The position numbers and the translations under genes were made by a program. From Pseudopyrenochaeta lycopersici (Eukaryota > Ascomycota > Dothideomycetes > Pleosporales > Pseudopyrenochaetaceae), in assembly GCA_003313425.1 (NCBI GenBank), contig NHZP01000021.1, positions 310,001 through 374,000 on the forward strand: a DNA stretch of 64,000 bases, written 5' to 3'. Under the pieces are notes generated by a model that saw nothing but the letters and a program-made list of their open reading frames with translations, was not told the DNA's origin and ran no database searches. Positions 11,042 through 22,147 of this stretch are shown one piece after another (position 1 is the stretch's first letter; each line of letters begins with the position of its first letter).

Positions 11042-12323
11042 CTACCTGCTCCCCCAAGTTGGTGAGCCCTGACGCTGGCGAAAGTTGCCCTTCTCGTCAG
11101 CGACTTTGCGAAGTGCTTTCTCGGCTTTGGCTTCTTGCTTGTCGAGGAAGCTGTTAAAGATGCTGGGGAGGACACGTGTGGAATCTGGTCAGTCATGTTA
11201 GTATGCGTTGTCGTGGGAAGTAGGATAAGGGATACTAACTGGCATGATCACCATCAAAGATAATGCCATCCGCACCTCGCTCTCCAGCAACTTTGACAGC
11301 CTCTTCAAGCAAACCCTCTCCAACACCCTTGCCTCGGTACTTTAGCTTGACCGTCCACGCGCGGACGACAGCTTTTCCTCTCCGTCTCCTGCCTCGCTTC
11401 TTCGCTGCATCATTATCTGCCCAACCCAGTACCAAAGCTCCAATAATATCTTCACCCCACTTTACGACAACAAGCTTGTCCTGACCAAGCCACTCCATGT
11501 TGATATACTCCGCAGCCCCAATGTAACCGCCTGTCATCCACCGAATGAAGATGAGAAATGTCATTGTGATACCACCGATCGTGGAACCCAGCAGAAGCCT
11601 ATCATCGTACGAGCGGAGCATGTACTGCGCTGCAATGGCAACGATGATGAAGTAGGCGGCAAGAGATACTGGATGGAACATCATGACCTTGCTCGCAACT
11701 TGGCGCTGCTGAGCTACTGAGTCGGCAACAAGTCGCAAGCCTTCGATACGATCATCCTCAGTATCAGCCGTGTAGGTTGAGAGCTGTGGAAGATCATCTG
11801 TGGGTGGCTTGATAGGCGTAGATGCTTCAGTCGATGACATGATTACACTTGCGGGTGGCGACGGGTACGGATTGTGCGGTGCAGGTAGTGTTGAGAAAGA
11901 CAGCGGTGTAGGTGGAAGAGCTTGAACCGAATAGCTGTTTAGACGAAATGTAGTAGGTGTTCCCAACGGCGAAGGTAAATCAGGATCGATTCTCAAATTC
12001 GCGCTCAACGAGGTCAAAAAGGCTATACCCATTGATTAGCCGACAATTCATCTCTCACATACTTTCATGGTGGTTGATGCCCTGTCCCAACCCGACTAAC
12101 CGATCACAAGACCATGCACACAAAGGGAAAAAAAAAAAAAGAAAAAAGCAAACATACCAGCACTTGTCCTGAAACCCGGTAGCGAAGGAATCGCTGGAAT
12201 GGCCTTTTCAATACCCGAGTAATGATTCACAATCACGGTGCTCTCTCCCAAACAGTGCCGTTGAGGGAAACCATGTGGACCGGGCGCAACCTTCAAGTGT
12301 GATGGAGGAAGTTGTCGACGCAT
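11042..12323 (-). CDS. Membrane-anchored GNAT-type N-acetyltransferase, 363 aa
   Basis: Three exons on the minus strand (12323-12158, 12022-11240, 11184-11042) join in phase. The first 116 residues are Pro-rich and low in complexity. An internal Met at residue 117 (nt 11840) could be an alternative start. Two hydrophobic segments follow, at about residues 173-191 and 198-218, and look like a membrane hairpin. A basic patch KKRGRRRRGK precedes the acetyl-CoA loop YRGKGVG (about 285-290). The C terminus, HANSTRVLPSIFNSFLDKQE, is typical of fungal membrane-associated GNAT proteins. The acceptor substrate is unknown. The first intron carries a run of 14 A. Confidence 0.75.
12127..12140. repeat. 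Poly-A run in the first intron of the GNAT gene
   Basis: Around 14 consecutive A on the plus strand (poly-T in the transcript, near the donor of the first intron). It is a simple mononucleotide run. Confidence 0.8.
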
Positions 12324-14729
12324 CTTTGACCTTACTTTGTAAAAACAACCAAATTTCGATTACATGTAACGGGAGAAGAAAAACGCTTAGTAGAGGAGCG
12401 GACCAGCCAAGAAGGGAAGAGCAGCGAGCATTAAACGAGTAAACCGGGGAGTGGTGGAATAGCGGTATCAGAAGAAAGGATGGCTTGCTAAAACTAAAAC
12501 TAAAAAGTTTGTGGATAGGATTGTGGAAAATATGGCGGTTCCAGAGGGGGGAAATATGATGCAGTGGTGGGAAAACGTGCGTCTAAGTATTGGCTGTCCC
12601 GGCCAAGCCCTTGCAACTCTTTTGTTGCTGGGGGCCAGCCATGTCATGGCGTTGGTTGTCTCTCCCGCCCGGGGGTAGCAGACGAGGCGTAGCGATCTTC
12701 ACAAGGCCCTTCTTCCCGCGGCCAGCTTGTGCGCCTGGCTTTCTGCACCAGTCTGCAAGAGCATTGCTCGGGATGTCCTATTGGCTATGCGCTAACTAAA
12801 GATAAGACGCTGTCCCTCCAACGACGCAACCCAGACCGATCCATTCAGAGTGCCCTGCTGCAGAGGCTCATCCTGATCTGGATTCCCGAGTACATGGGTC
12901 TGCGGATCCGTCAATGCTAATAGTCAGTTGGTTTGCTGAATGGGATCCGGTCCTTTTTCCCTTCGGGGAGTACCACAGCGTAGAAGGCCTGAAAAAAGGA
13001 GAAGATTGCAAATTTTCTTTACCAGCATAGCCGAGCTTCCTATTCCGTTTCCCTTTGCCATCTTACGTCCGCTCGTGAAAGGATTTCGCAAATGCGGGCT
13101 CTGTCATCACTCATCATTAAGCAAAAGCAGTTGGACATGTCTATCTTCAAGCCGTCATGAGGCGTCAAATCCGTCGGACGCCCAGGCAAGCGCAAGCGAG
13201 CGCCCAGAGGTTGCGACCCCTCCATTCAATCTCAAACCGCACTCCGCATCTTCGCATCTAGCCACGAACGTGAAACGAACTACTCGTCTCACGCTTGCCC
13301 CTGCGAGCTGAGGTTGACGCCATCAAGACCCCACATCACGGAGGATTGTCGTGTACGTCTCACAGCATAGTTCAGGTGCTGTGGCATGCCTCCCATACTC
13401 TGCGATAGCAAGAGCCACGCTAGACTTTGTAGATACGGTGGATCAAGTCAACTGACAGCCTTGATGGCGCAAGAGGTCAGTCGAGAGCAAAAGGTAGTGC
13501 CGGGTCGCACAATCCATGTGACCAAGTCATCGAGATATCTTGCTCTCGTAAGATGCAAGCCCCCCCATCGCGATTGTTGATACGACGAGCGGCGTTGAGA
13601 GGCTGGAAAGGCCACACTAACAATCGGCGTGGTTCGCTCGCATGTGCATTTCGCATCAACCAACCACAACGCATACATTTCGCCTTTGCCTGATGCAGGA
13701 CATCTTACGTGTATCGTGCTCCACCCAATGACGATCACGCAGCACGCCGTTACGACACCTGAGGCAAGGTTGCGTGGAATCGAGCAATTTTTCCGTCCAA
13801 GACCATGCTGCATTCCCCCCCCCGTCCTGGGGATCCTTTCTCAAACAGCAACGAGATGCTTGACTTGTCAAGGGAACCTGTTCGAAACCACAACGGGGGA
13901 TAAATGTTTCGGCCTGTCAGGTATTTGTTTCAACCTGTCAGGATCAAGCAATAGGCGAGGATAGGCGAGAGCTGGTGCACGTGCCGAGGGTATAAGGAGC
14001 TGCATAACTTCAAAGGCATAAAACCGAGGCAGATCGCAATATGTGGTGCTATACAGTCCAATGCGAAATACTTCCGCTTAAAGTATGTCGGTTCAGTGAA
14101 TTGGCATGAATAAAGAAGGTGTTTAGGATGCTGGGATGTGGGTTGATCTTAGGCATTGAGGGATAAAATGAGGGATATAGGTGCATAAGATGATCAATAA
14201 GAGTAAGGTATGGCTGATGGTATCTGTACATATCATAATCTAAGAAGTTCGTGCACGCGGATTCTCAAACTTTTAAGTTCCTGCGCCTATCTACACCCGA
14301 CTCTCATCCCTTCCTGCATCTACAAACTTTGTTCTGATTTCTCATCTTTGCTTCATGCTAACCAATATCTCAAGTCCACTGGGAGTGAACTGAATTAAGC
14401 AAACAGTTGGTAGGAAAATCACTAGTCTACCATATCTGAATAGGGTCTTCTGACCTAAATTGCAATGAAACCCAAACGCCGGCCTGCCATATCGTCGACA
14501 AGGCGCATTGGAGCAATGTCGTGGAGATTTGGACGAGGCAGTCAAGAGCACGGTTGATTGAGTCCAGGATGCCGGTTGAACTTCGCTTCGGCGTAATCCA
14601 TATCTTTCTCGTACTAATCGAGCCAAGACGACGGATACGGGATGCTTTGATTAAGCGACCCTGGTTGATCCTGTCAATGACTATTTCATGTCGAAGCATG
14701 AGAGGTCATGGACTTTGTGGTTTTTTTTT
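12324..14729. other. 2.4-kb gene-free stretch
   Basis: Several overlapping short frames on both strands (for example 12940-13311 plus and 13448-13813 minus) have no recognisable domain and no convincing splice partners. A run of C lies at about 13817-13826, and CCTGTCAGG occurs twice near 13914-13942. The right end should be the 3' region of the SAT4-type kinase gene. Confidence 0.5.
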
Positions 14730-17195
14730 TCACTTCTTCTGTTGCGTGTTGGGGGCCGAGGCTGCGCCTGCACCAGGCTCGAGTGTATGAGTGTGATTGT
14801 CACATAGGAGTACTTTTCCGCCCTCTTCCTGCGAGCAGACAGCACTACCGGTAACCCACTTGTCCTCAATGATTTCATCGAGTGTTGCACGTTTCTTGGG
14901 GTCAACCTCTAGCATCCTGCCGATAATGTGCCTGCTTTCTCTCGGTAACAGACGCAGGAGGCGCCACGGGCCCTTGATCACCTGAGGTGGTGCTTGGCCG
15001 CTGGCTGATGACGATGAGCCGCGATGATCGTTGGTAGCATCTGAGGAATGATGGCGAGACGCAGGCTCTGAGTTCGGGCCAGAATGGCGACGGTCATCAG
15101 CGTCGTGATGTTGAAGATCAGTAGCTGACTTGGAAGGACCAGTAATCGACTTTGGCCCGTCATTTGGCGGAGCGACAAAGAGCTTGTACGAGTTGTCGGA
15201 AACTCGTGGTGCTTTCCACGGGAAACGTCGTAATGTCATGCAGCAGAAGATAATAGCGAGTGACCAGATATCAGTCGGCTGAGGATCATACTTGGAAAGA
15301 TCGTAAACCTCCGGGGCCAGATAGGGATCTGAGCCAACAATGCCTGCAAAAAGTGAGCGGAGAGTGTCATAATGTTCGTGGGTAGGTACTCACCACTGGC
15401 AAGAACAATTTCATCCTCAAAAGGATATCGGAAGACTGCGGCACTTCCGAAATCAATAATCTTCATAATTCCATGCTCGTTGACAACAACATTGTCTAGC
15501 TTCAGATCTCGATGGGCGAGACCCATACTGTGAAGGTAGGTGACTCCGTTCAGGATTTGCAATGTGCAGCAAGTGACCTCTTCGCGGCTCATCTTTCCTG
15601 TCATTACAATAGCGAAAAGATCGAATGGCGCGTACTCCATGACAACATAGAAATTGCCTTTCTCGTTGACGAGATCCATGGTCTCGATGATATTTCCGTG
15701 GTGGAGCGTTGATCCAATGCAGAACTCGGCGGTGACCTTTTTGTTATAGTCGCGTTCGTTTTCGTACGAGTGCCGAGCTCGGAATTGCTTCACTGCAAAA
15801 GTGACACCGTCACTGCTTCTCTTCATCAGTCGAACGGAGCCCCCGGCGCCAGATCCGAGGACCTTTCCAAACTTGCCGTACTTGCTCTGAAGGCCATGGT
15901 CATCTGCAAAAGGGACGCTCATGGAGCCGTTGGTCAAGGGCGGGGTCATTGTTCCGGATTTGCTGGATTTGGTCTTTTCCTTCTTGACAGATGGTGCGGG
16001 CGACATGGTGCGCTTTTCCTTGTCCTTGTCCTTGTGCCTGTGCCCGATCCTGAAGAAACGCTTCAGTTCAGACATGGATCCATGGTGGTGCTCCTTGCCC
16101 ACGCTGGCTTTCGGATCACTCTCGACATCAGAGCCGTGGCGACTCCTCCCGCCTCCAAAAAGGCCAGATCGCTTACCGTCTTCTTTATCTGAGCCGGTGC
16201 CTCTTGAGCGCGGTAGTGAGTAGGTAGATGAGCCGGCCGACTGTCGGCCATCGGGCCCACCAAACACGTAGCGCGCTTCCATCGAGTCCAGGTTCCTCGC
16301 TTGGGCGGCACGCTTTGAGCGGGAATAAGGGTCGTCTCTCTGCCCCTGTGGAGTGAATGGGCGACTGGAAGAAGTTGGAGTGGACGTCCCAGGCGTGCGG
16401 TCTCCGCCGGATCCGGAGGGGCTCACGTCTCTTGACGTTGGCAACGAGTCACCCGTGGGACCAACAGCAAACGACGGGCCGTGCCTGGGATGGGGTGGGA
16501 CGACATCAGGGACTCCCGAGGAAGACGTTGGGCGCGGGAGGTGTGGATATTTCTTCGGCGAGCCAGGAACGGCCAAGGACGACTGGCTTTGATCAGGGCT
16601 TTGCACGGAAGAGTCCATTGACGTCGGCGGTGGCTCGTGTGGGGGTGAGACCTGTGGAGTCATCATGGCGGGGTCGCTGGGCCGCTTCCTGTGTCCTTCA
16701 GCAGCTGGTGGCTCCTCCCGCGATGAGGTGCCGGCTGGAGTGAGCGGCGGCGACTGCATGGCGGAGGGGGTTGTGCCCACGGAGGTACGGTGTGCTGAAT
16801 GCGCTGATGGGACTCGCGAGGCGGGAGAGGGCGATGGGGCCTGGGCTGTATCAGCAGTGTGCGCAGGGTCATATGCTGGACGCTGGGCTTACTCGTGACG
16901 GCGGCAGCGAGACGGGTTCGAAGGAGAAGTTCTCCATGCGCCTCGCCTGGCAGCGGGAGGCCTGCAGCGTCGAGGACAAATTGCGCAGCTCCTCTTCGGC
17001 CTGCGGGCTCAATGGGCCATGCTGCGGGACTTTGCCTGTGCCCGTGAGATCCGAGACGCGCTGCACGGCCGCAGCGGGCTCGATCTCTTGGTTGACATCG
17101 CTGAAGCGCACGGATTGCGGCGGCTCCTGCGGTGTCGAGGCCATGGTGGATGATGGAGCGTGAGAGAGATGTTCTGTCAGGGCAGGGTCAGCCAT
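14730..17195 (-). CDS. SAT4: HAL4/SAT4-family serine/threonine protein kinase, 787 aa
   Basis: Three exons (17195-16893, 16840-15394, 15343-14730) give a 787-aa kinase. The first about 415 residues are low-complexity (Ser, Pro, Arg, Lys) and probably disordered. The kinase domain then shows [11 protein letters not shown] (Gly loop), FAVKQF with the ATP-binding K452, the catalytic HRDLKLDN (D546), DFGSAAV (D564) and, after the last intron, [18 protein letters not shown]. The HAL4/SAT4/NPR branch is recognised by SGAGGSVR and by the insert after WKAPR. In yeast, Sat4 and Hal5 stabilise the potassium transporters Trk1/Trk2 and other nutrient permeases at the plasma membrane; the same role is inferred here. 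The gene is divergent from SVF1. Confidence 0.9.
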
Positions 17196-18049
17196 CTTGG
17201 GCCATGACGAAAGCGCCGAAGTGCTAGTTGGAGTAGCTTACTTTGAAGAAGATGAGTGCTGGCCGCAATTGGTCGCTCTCTTCTCCGTCGCCCGTCGGTC
17301 CAGGTCTGCTCTGGTGTCAGGCAGGCGGAGGCCTCGGATAAGAGGAGGCCAGCTGCACACTGAGCGCGGAGCGCCGTGGAAAGGATACAATGTGTATGTA
17401 ATGTGCGGGTGCCTGGCTACTGAGCACCGCTCTCAGGGTCGCTGCAGATGCCCCGCGCTGCCGGGACTGCGGGACAGGCAGGCAGCTGGTCGGGGTGCGC
17501 GGAACGGCCGGAACACGATGGGATACAAGGGAACGATGCTGGGGACAGTGCAGACGTTCGCAATGAGCGGTGCAGCCGTCTCTACAGTCGTCGCGCAGAG
17601 TCACAGGAATGATCTTCGGAGGGGTGGGCGACGGCCAGCGGATTACTCTTTCGGTCGGAGCTAGGGCGCAGAAGGCCGCGGCCTCCCGGGATCATCAGAA
17701 TGCTAGCTCAAGGGCGTCACTGCCAGCCAGAGCCGCAACGCCTCACCGTCGAACAGTCCAACAAAGCCACCACCCAGCTCTCAACAGCCACCTATAATAC
17801 CCCACCGCCCACCAGCCCTCGATAGCACCGCTCCCCGTGTGACCGCCGCTGCACTCCAGCCAACTCGACGACTCGCCGCCGCCCAGCGCTGCACCTGCTC
17901 CCGGCCGTAGACTCGTCGCCGCGAAATTTTCGGATTTTGTTGAAACAGAGAATTTCAAGAGTTTTCCTGCCCTCCCCCAATCAGGGCCTTGTTTCCGTCT
18001 TTACTTACGCAGACTTTTATCTTGCATAGTGCGACGCCCTACCCGCAAC
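17196..18049. promoter_or_regulatory. Divergent promoter, SAT4-type kinase / SVF1
   Basis: This 854-bp GC-rich gap lies between two divergent start codons. The SVF1 side (about 17700-17930) is C-rich on the plus strand, as in many fungal leaders. Short frames here have no recognisable product. Confidence 0.45.
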
Positions 18050-19380
18050 ATGTTCAATTGGGCAAAGTCAACGTGAGTTCACCGCCCCATAATTCACACG
18101 TGCTTGCGCGACACCAGTGCTGGCCCTGTGTTTTGTTGGGCCTCGAATGCTGAACCAGTGCCTAGCCTGGCCGTCGTTGCCGGTACCCAGGAGCCCGAGT
18201 ACGGCCCTGAGGCCATCCACCCCGTGGGCAAGAGCGCCGGCGACCCAGCATACACCGAGTTGACCAAGAAGGACCTGAAATGGGTCACGCTGGACTACAC
18301 CAATGTCGAGACACAAACCTTCTACATCTTCAGCGACGCCGGACACGTGGGCTTCTTGCAGGTCATATACAACAACATCGCGTGAGCAACATGCTTTCAT
18401 CTCAGCATCCGCCCCCCCTCAATGCTAACGTCTCCAAGCGGCCTGCGAGTAACGGTCCAGTTCAACTGCAAGCTCTTCTACCCCAACAACGAGAAGCCTT
18501 TCCTGTGGTCAAGTGACCCCGTCCAGAACCACGGCTTCGACGAGGACCAGCACTCGTTCTTCGCCGATGGCGTATCAATCGAGCTCTCCGAAGACGGCAA
18601 CGCGTACACAATCAAGGCTGCCGTGAACGAGGACAGCTTGGTCAATGTAAAGTTCACCAGGACTGCCCCGGGCTTCATGGGTGGGAAGGACGGTACCACC
18701 AACTACGGCACAGACCCGAAAGCCCCGTGGGGGTCAATGCATCATCACTTCTGGCCGCGTTGCGCCACCGAGGGTTCCATCATCACCAAGGACGGCGAGA
18801 TTGACATCAAGGGCCGGGGCATGCTGAGTCATGCTTTGCAAGGAATGAAGCCCCACCATGCTGGTAAGCAATCTAGTCGATTTACGCGTTTCTCCCGCTG
18901 ACCTGGGAAGCTTCACGATGGAACTTTGCCAACTTCCAGTCCCCTTCGTACTCTGCCATTTTGATGGAGTTCACTACTCCTGCGTCCTATGCCTCGACTG
19001 TTGTTCGAGTCGCTGGTATTGCTACAGATGGCAAGCTGCTCATTGCCAACACCGACGGCGAGGTGAAGCACACCGCGACAAAGCAAGACTCTGACAATGG
19101 CTGGCCAGCGCCTACCTCAGCAACTTACCACTGGGTAGGCAAGACTGAGGATGGCAAGGACGTCACCGCAGACCTCGAAGGTGCCCTGGGTGAAAAATTA
19201 GACCGCATCGATGTCATGGCCGAAGTACCAGGCTTTGTCAAGGCTATTGTTGCGACTGCCGCCGGCACAAAGCCGTACATTTACCAGTATCTGCCCAAGA
19301 TGACTATCAAGGTCAAGGTGGGCGACGAAGTCAAGGAGGAAGAAGGCACCCTGTTTACTGAGGCTACCTTCATCTCCTAG
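18050..19380 (+). CDS. SVF1: Svf1-type survival factor (ceramide/oxidative stress lipocalin-like), 393 aa
   Basis: Four exons (18050-18072, 18118-18381, 18439-18863, 18911-19380) join in phase, starting with a 23-nt first exon. The protein starts MFNWAKST and then shows [65 protein letters not shown] and [13 protein letters not shown], all characteristic of the fungal Svf1 family. In yeast, Svf1 promotes survival under oxidative and cold stress and takes part in ceramide transfer between ER and Golgi. The lipocalin-like fold is family knowledge. About 20 residues between the MFNWAKST start and VAGTQEP are longer than usual, so the first intron's acceptor is less certain than the rest. Confidence 0.9.
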
Positions 19381-19850
19381 GTGAGCTCAAGTTTGGATAA
19401 AGACAAGCCCTACTCTATACGGATACCCTAGCTTTAATGATCAGACTTCAGGACTGGGACCTGATACCCTAATGAATAACGTCTTTACTTCATTATTTCC
19501 TCCCGAGCTTTTACTGATGGTGCACTATCAGCAGTGAAACGTCTGATCCCATCTTTACAGCAGCATATCACTTTGCCTATATTCAGAAATCACAGCACAA
19601 GGTCTCGGTGGCTTGGCCGTATCCTAGTGTGCTTCCATTCCTCTTCCATCCCTCTTCTCCACTTCACACACGTTACCCCGCATCCTTTCCACTTCAACTG
19701 CATTCACCTGATATCGCGTTTACCGACGCGTCCAACGCGTTTGCGTAACCGCCATACCAACCTGGTCCGTGCCACTACACAAACACAGCCACATCTTTAC
19801 ACCCGCTTTGCTGCCTTTACCTGACAACACCACTCGACACTATCGCGACC
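19381..19850. promoter_or_regulatory. Intergenic stretch and promoter of the histone H4 variant
   Basis: The 470-bp gap lies between SVF1 and the H4 variant, both on the plus strand. A pyrimidine-rich tract at about 19630-19700 is followed by the ACGCGT box cluster listed separately. Confidence 0.6.
19714..19740. promoter_or_regulatory. Cluster of MCB-type (ACGCGT) boxes
   Basis: Two perfect ACGCGT palindromes (19726-19731 and 19735-19740) and one TCGCGT (19714-19719) lie within 27 bp, ending 110 bp before the H4-variant start codon. ACGCGT is the binding core of MBF (Mbp1/Swi6; Cdc10/Res in fission yeast), which drives G1/S transcription of replication genes. Function here is inferred from motif density and position. 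Confidence 0.6.
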
Positions 19851-20570
19851 ATGGACCAGGAAAAGCCCAGGCAGTTCAGCGGCACCTCGCGCTTCGGCCC
19901 TGTCCCTTCGTCCGGGTACACAAGAGTAGACCGATCTGCTACGCTTTCGGCTTCTCCTTCTGCTTCGAGGGCCACCAAGCTTGGCCTGGGTCTAGGCAAG
20001 GGAGCGAGGGGCTTGGGCAAGACCAAAGGCATGAAGAGGCACATGTGAGTAACGTGCGAGACTGTTCAGGAATAGTATGGGGCTAATGGATGCTTAGGAA
20101 TGTGCGGCGTGACACTATATTCGGTGTTTCCAACGGCGATATTCGGTGCGTTTGCTTCGTTTCTGGTTGGCATCTTAGAGACTGTTGTTCTTTCTTGCTG
20201 TTTATTACGCAGACGGATCTCTACATTTGGTCATTTCTAATCACTCCCCTAGACGACTAGCCCGCCGTGGCGGTGTCAAGCGACTTGCTGCAACTCTATA
20301 CGACGATGTCCGACGAGCGCTCAAGGAAAGGCTTACCGCTGTCAGTCTCGTGGTATTCCAGATGGTGTATGTGACTAATAATCTCAGATCTTAAAGGATG
20401 TCATTGCTGTGGTTGAGCTCGGCGGCCGCAAGACTGTATGCGTCACAGACATTGTCTTCGTCCTCAACAAGGCACGTTTTTTTCCTCAGCATTGGATTGA
20501 CTACTGACAAATCTTTCAGCAAGGCCGTCCGCTATACGGCTTCGATCCATCGTTTGTCGGCACTCGCTAG
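19851..20570 (+). CDS. Divergent histone H4 variant (H4v-like), 154 aa, five exons
   Basis: Exons 19851-20044, 20098-20145, 20253-20340, 20388-20471 and 20520-20570 give 154 aa. Residues 49 to 147 align with histone H4 with only one inserted residue in the tail. Matching blocks are GLGKTKGMKRH, RRLARRGGVKR, LYDDVRRALKERL, GRKTVCVTDIVFVLNKQ and GRPLYGF. A Ser/Arg-rich N-terminal extension of about 48 residues has no H4 counterpart, and the C terminus ends in DPSFVGTR instead of the usual GG. By alignment, K5, K12 and K16 are kept (K50, K57, K62), K8 is Arg (R53), and K20 is Asn (N66). The fourth intron uses a GC donor. Neurospora encodes an H4 variant (hH4v) of this general kind; orthology is likely but not tested. 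It should act in chromatin, pairing with H3 in special nucleosomes. Confidence 0.88.
20472..20519 (+). other. GC-AG intron in the H4 variant gene
   Basis: The exon ends AACAAG and the intron begins GCACGT, ending TTTCAG. Only this splice restores the H4 order LNK-QGRPLYGF. Reading through hits a stop codon, and the nearest GT donor breaks the frame. Confidence 0.75.
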
Positions 20571-20876
20571 GAGGGAGGCTGGGCGGGCTTGTATTGGAAA
20601 ATCTAAAAGTGCCTGGTGCACTTGCCACCCTTTGATTTTCTATGCGAGGTTCGGATGAGCGCCTTGACGATATTTTTGCATGACGAAGTGATGCAGACAC
20701 GAGTGCATGAAGAGAAGGATGCTGGACTATGAGGAGGGAAGTGAGCTTTCCAAATGTACTTATTTGATGATACCCAATACTCGATATACACCGACGCTGC
20801 GTACAACCTTATACGTAGTGAACGATTTTTGATATCTCTACGCTCGGACAACTGTGTATGATCATCAGGCCTCTCC
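20571..20876. other. Convergent intergenic stretch, H4 variant / 2EXR-like gene
   Basis: About 300 bp hold the 3' ends of two convergent genes. Nothing else was seen. Confidence 0.6.
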
Positions 20877-21902
20877 CTACCATGATTCCAAAGTCGCTCT
20901 CAGAGCCCTCAATGCTGACAGCTGCTTGATCACCAACGGCTGCTGCGGAAATTCCATCGCTACCCTCCCAATGCACTCTTTGACTGCATTAACAAACTGC
21001 AGCGCCTCCTTCTTCATCTTCCCCTGATGCCTGTTCTTCGTCCAAGCCCGCTGCACACGCGGTCGCATCACACATCTCACACGGCATGCGATAAACGTGA
21101 CCAGCCACATGACATACGCCTCATCAAACTTCCCATTGATCCCGAATTCCTCCTGGAAGGTGTAGCTCCACGATATGCCACGGAGAACAGGCTGCGAGCA
21201 GAAGAGCCACCACCTTGCCAGCCGGCAGAAAATAACGAACATCTCGCGATTCTCGCTCGTGGCGATGCTGTAGAGATTCCCAAAGGGCCGGCACGCGTTC
21301 CAGTGCTCGTGCTCTGGTGCGTCGAGGATGAAGTCTTTGGGCGGGTAAGTGTACATTGGTCGGACGGAAGGATTGACATCTATCCGCATGGCCTTGTTCT
21401 TGCTCAGCAGGGCTTGGTGTGCACGAGGTAGTGTCTCGATCCATTTTACCACGGGTGAGAAGTCAAGATTTTTGACTGTGAATACGAAGGGCGTGAGACT
21501 GTAGTACGTATACGCCGCTTCAATTCTGATTGCCCGGCAGATATGGAGTAGGATGGGCCAGGTGTAGCGTGGCTGTTTGTATCTTTCTGTCTTCATATGG
21601 CGTGGATGTTGGACCGCAGAGTAAGGGTCCAGAATGTAAGTGTAGATGATAGTCCGAAGTTCAGATGGGAGTGTAGCTAAGGGACAAGGCGATCCGGGTT
21701 GCATAGGTTTGATGGGGTACAGATCCGCATTATGAAGAATGGACTGTCGATGCTCGAAGGTGAGAGTTGAAGGCCGCTTGAGTTTCCTTGGTGTGGATTC
21801 TGGTGTCTCTGCATCACTGACTCTTGAGGGCTTTGGGCTGCCCTTCAGCGTGGACGACGCTGTGGCGCGAGCGTACGATGGTGGGGCCATGCTCACATAC
21901 AA
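20877..21902 (-). CDS. 2EXR/F-box-like domain hypothetical protein, 341 aa
   Basis: A single intronless frame of 341 codons. After a Ser/Pro/Lys-rich N-terminal 70 residues comes CPLATLPSELRTIIYTYILD, the start of an F-box-like or 2EXR domain common in expanded families of filamentous ascomycetes. Next is HICRAIRIEAAYTYYSLTPF, which also fits that family. The rest is helical and Trp/Arg-rich with no known catalytic motif. Such proteins are often annotated as F-box-like adaptors, but a partner or substrate cannot be inferred. The start could be the first Met (21902) or the fifth residue Met (21890); the second gives the simpler start MAPPSYARA. It is divergent from MLH1. Confidence 0.75.
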   Translation of the reverse strand: MYVSMAPPSYARATASSTLKGSPKPSRVSDAETPESTPRKLKRPSTLTFEHRQSILHNADLYPIKPMQPGSPCPLATLPSELRTIIYTYILDPYSAVQHPRHMKTERYKQPRYTWPILLHICRAIRIEAAYTYYSLTPFVFTVKNLDFSPVVKWIETLPRAHQALLSKNKAMRIDVNPSVRPMYTYPPKDFILDAPEHEHWNACRPFGNLYSIATSENREMFVIFCRLARWWLFCSQPVLRGISWSYTFQEEFGINGKFDEAYVMWLVTFIACRVRCVMRPRVQRAWTKNRHQGKMKKEALQFVNAVKECIGRVAMEFPQQPLVIKQLSALRALRATLESW

Positions 21903-22147
21903 ATAGCGATATTCGCGCTGTTATGTTTTCACTTGAATATCATAATGATACATGGCAAGTATATTCAAACTATGATTTCTGCACAAGACATTCGAGACGA
22001 CATCGTCAGCCTAGCAGGTGGCTGAAATGCACGTGAGCACGCGATTTGTGGGGTCGCGTAACCCAACGTCGTTCCCGTTTGGCTCGATCCACGCATCTCG
22101 CTATCACCACTCACCTCGTTTTTCAATGCTCGGCTCAATCTCTAGCT
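21903..22147. promoter_or_regulatory. Compact divergent promoter, 2EXR-like gene / MLH1
   Basis: The two start codons are only 245 bp apart. ACGCGA (22039-22044) and TCGCGT (22054-22059) are inverted copies of the same hexamer, 89-109 bp before the MLH1 start. They fit the WCGCGW pattern seen upstream of the H4 variant and of cell-cycle genes in fungi. Confidence 0.5.
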
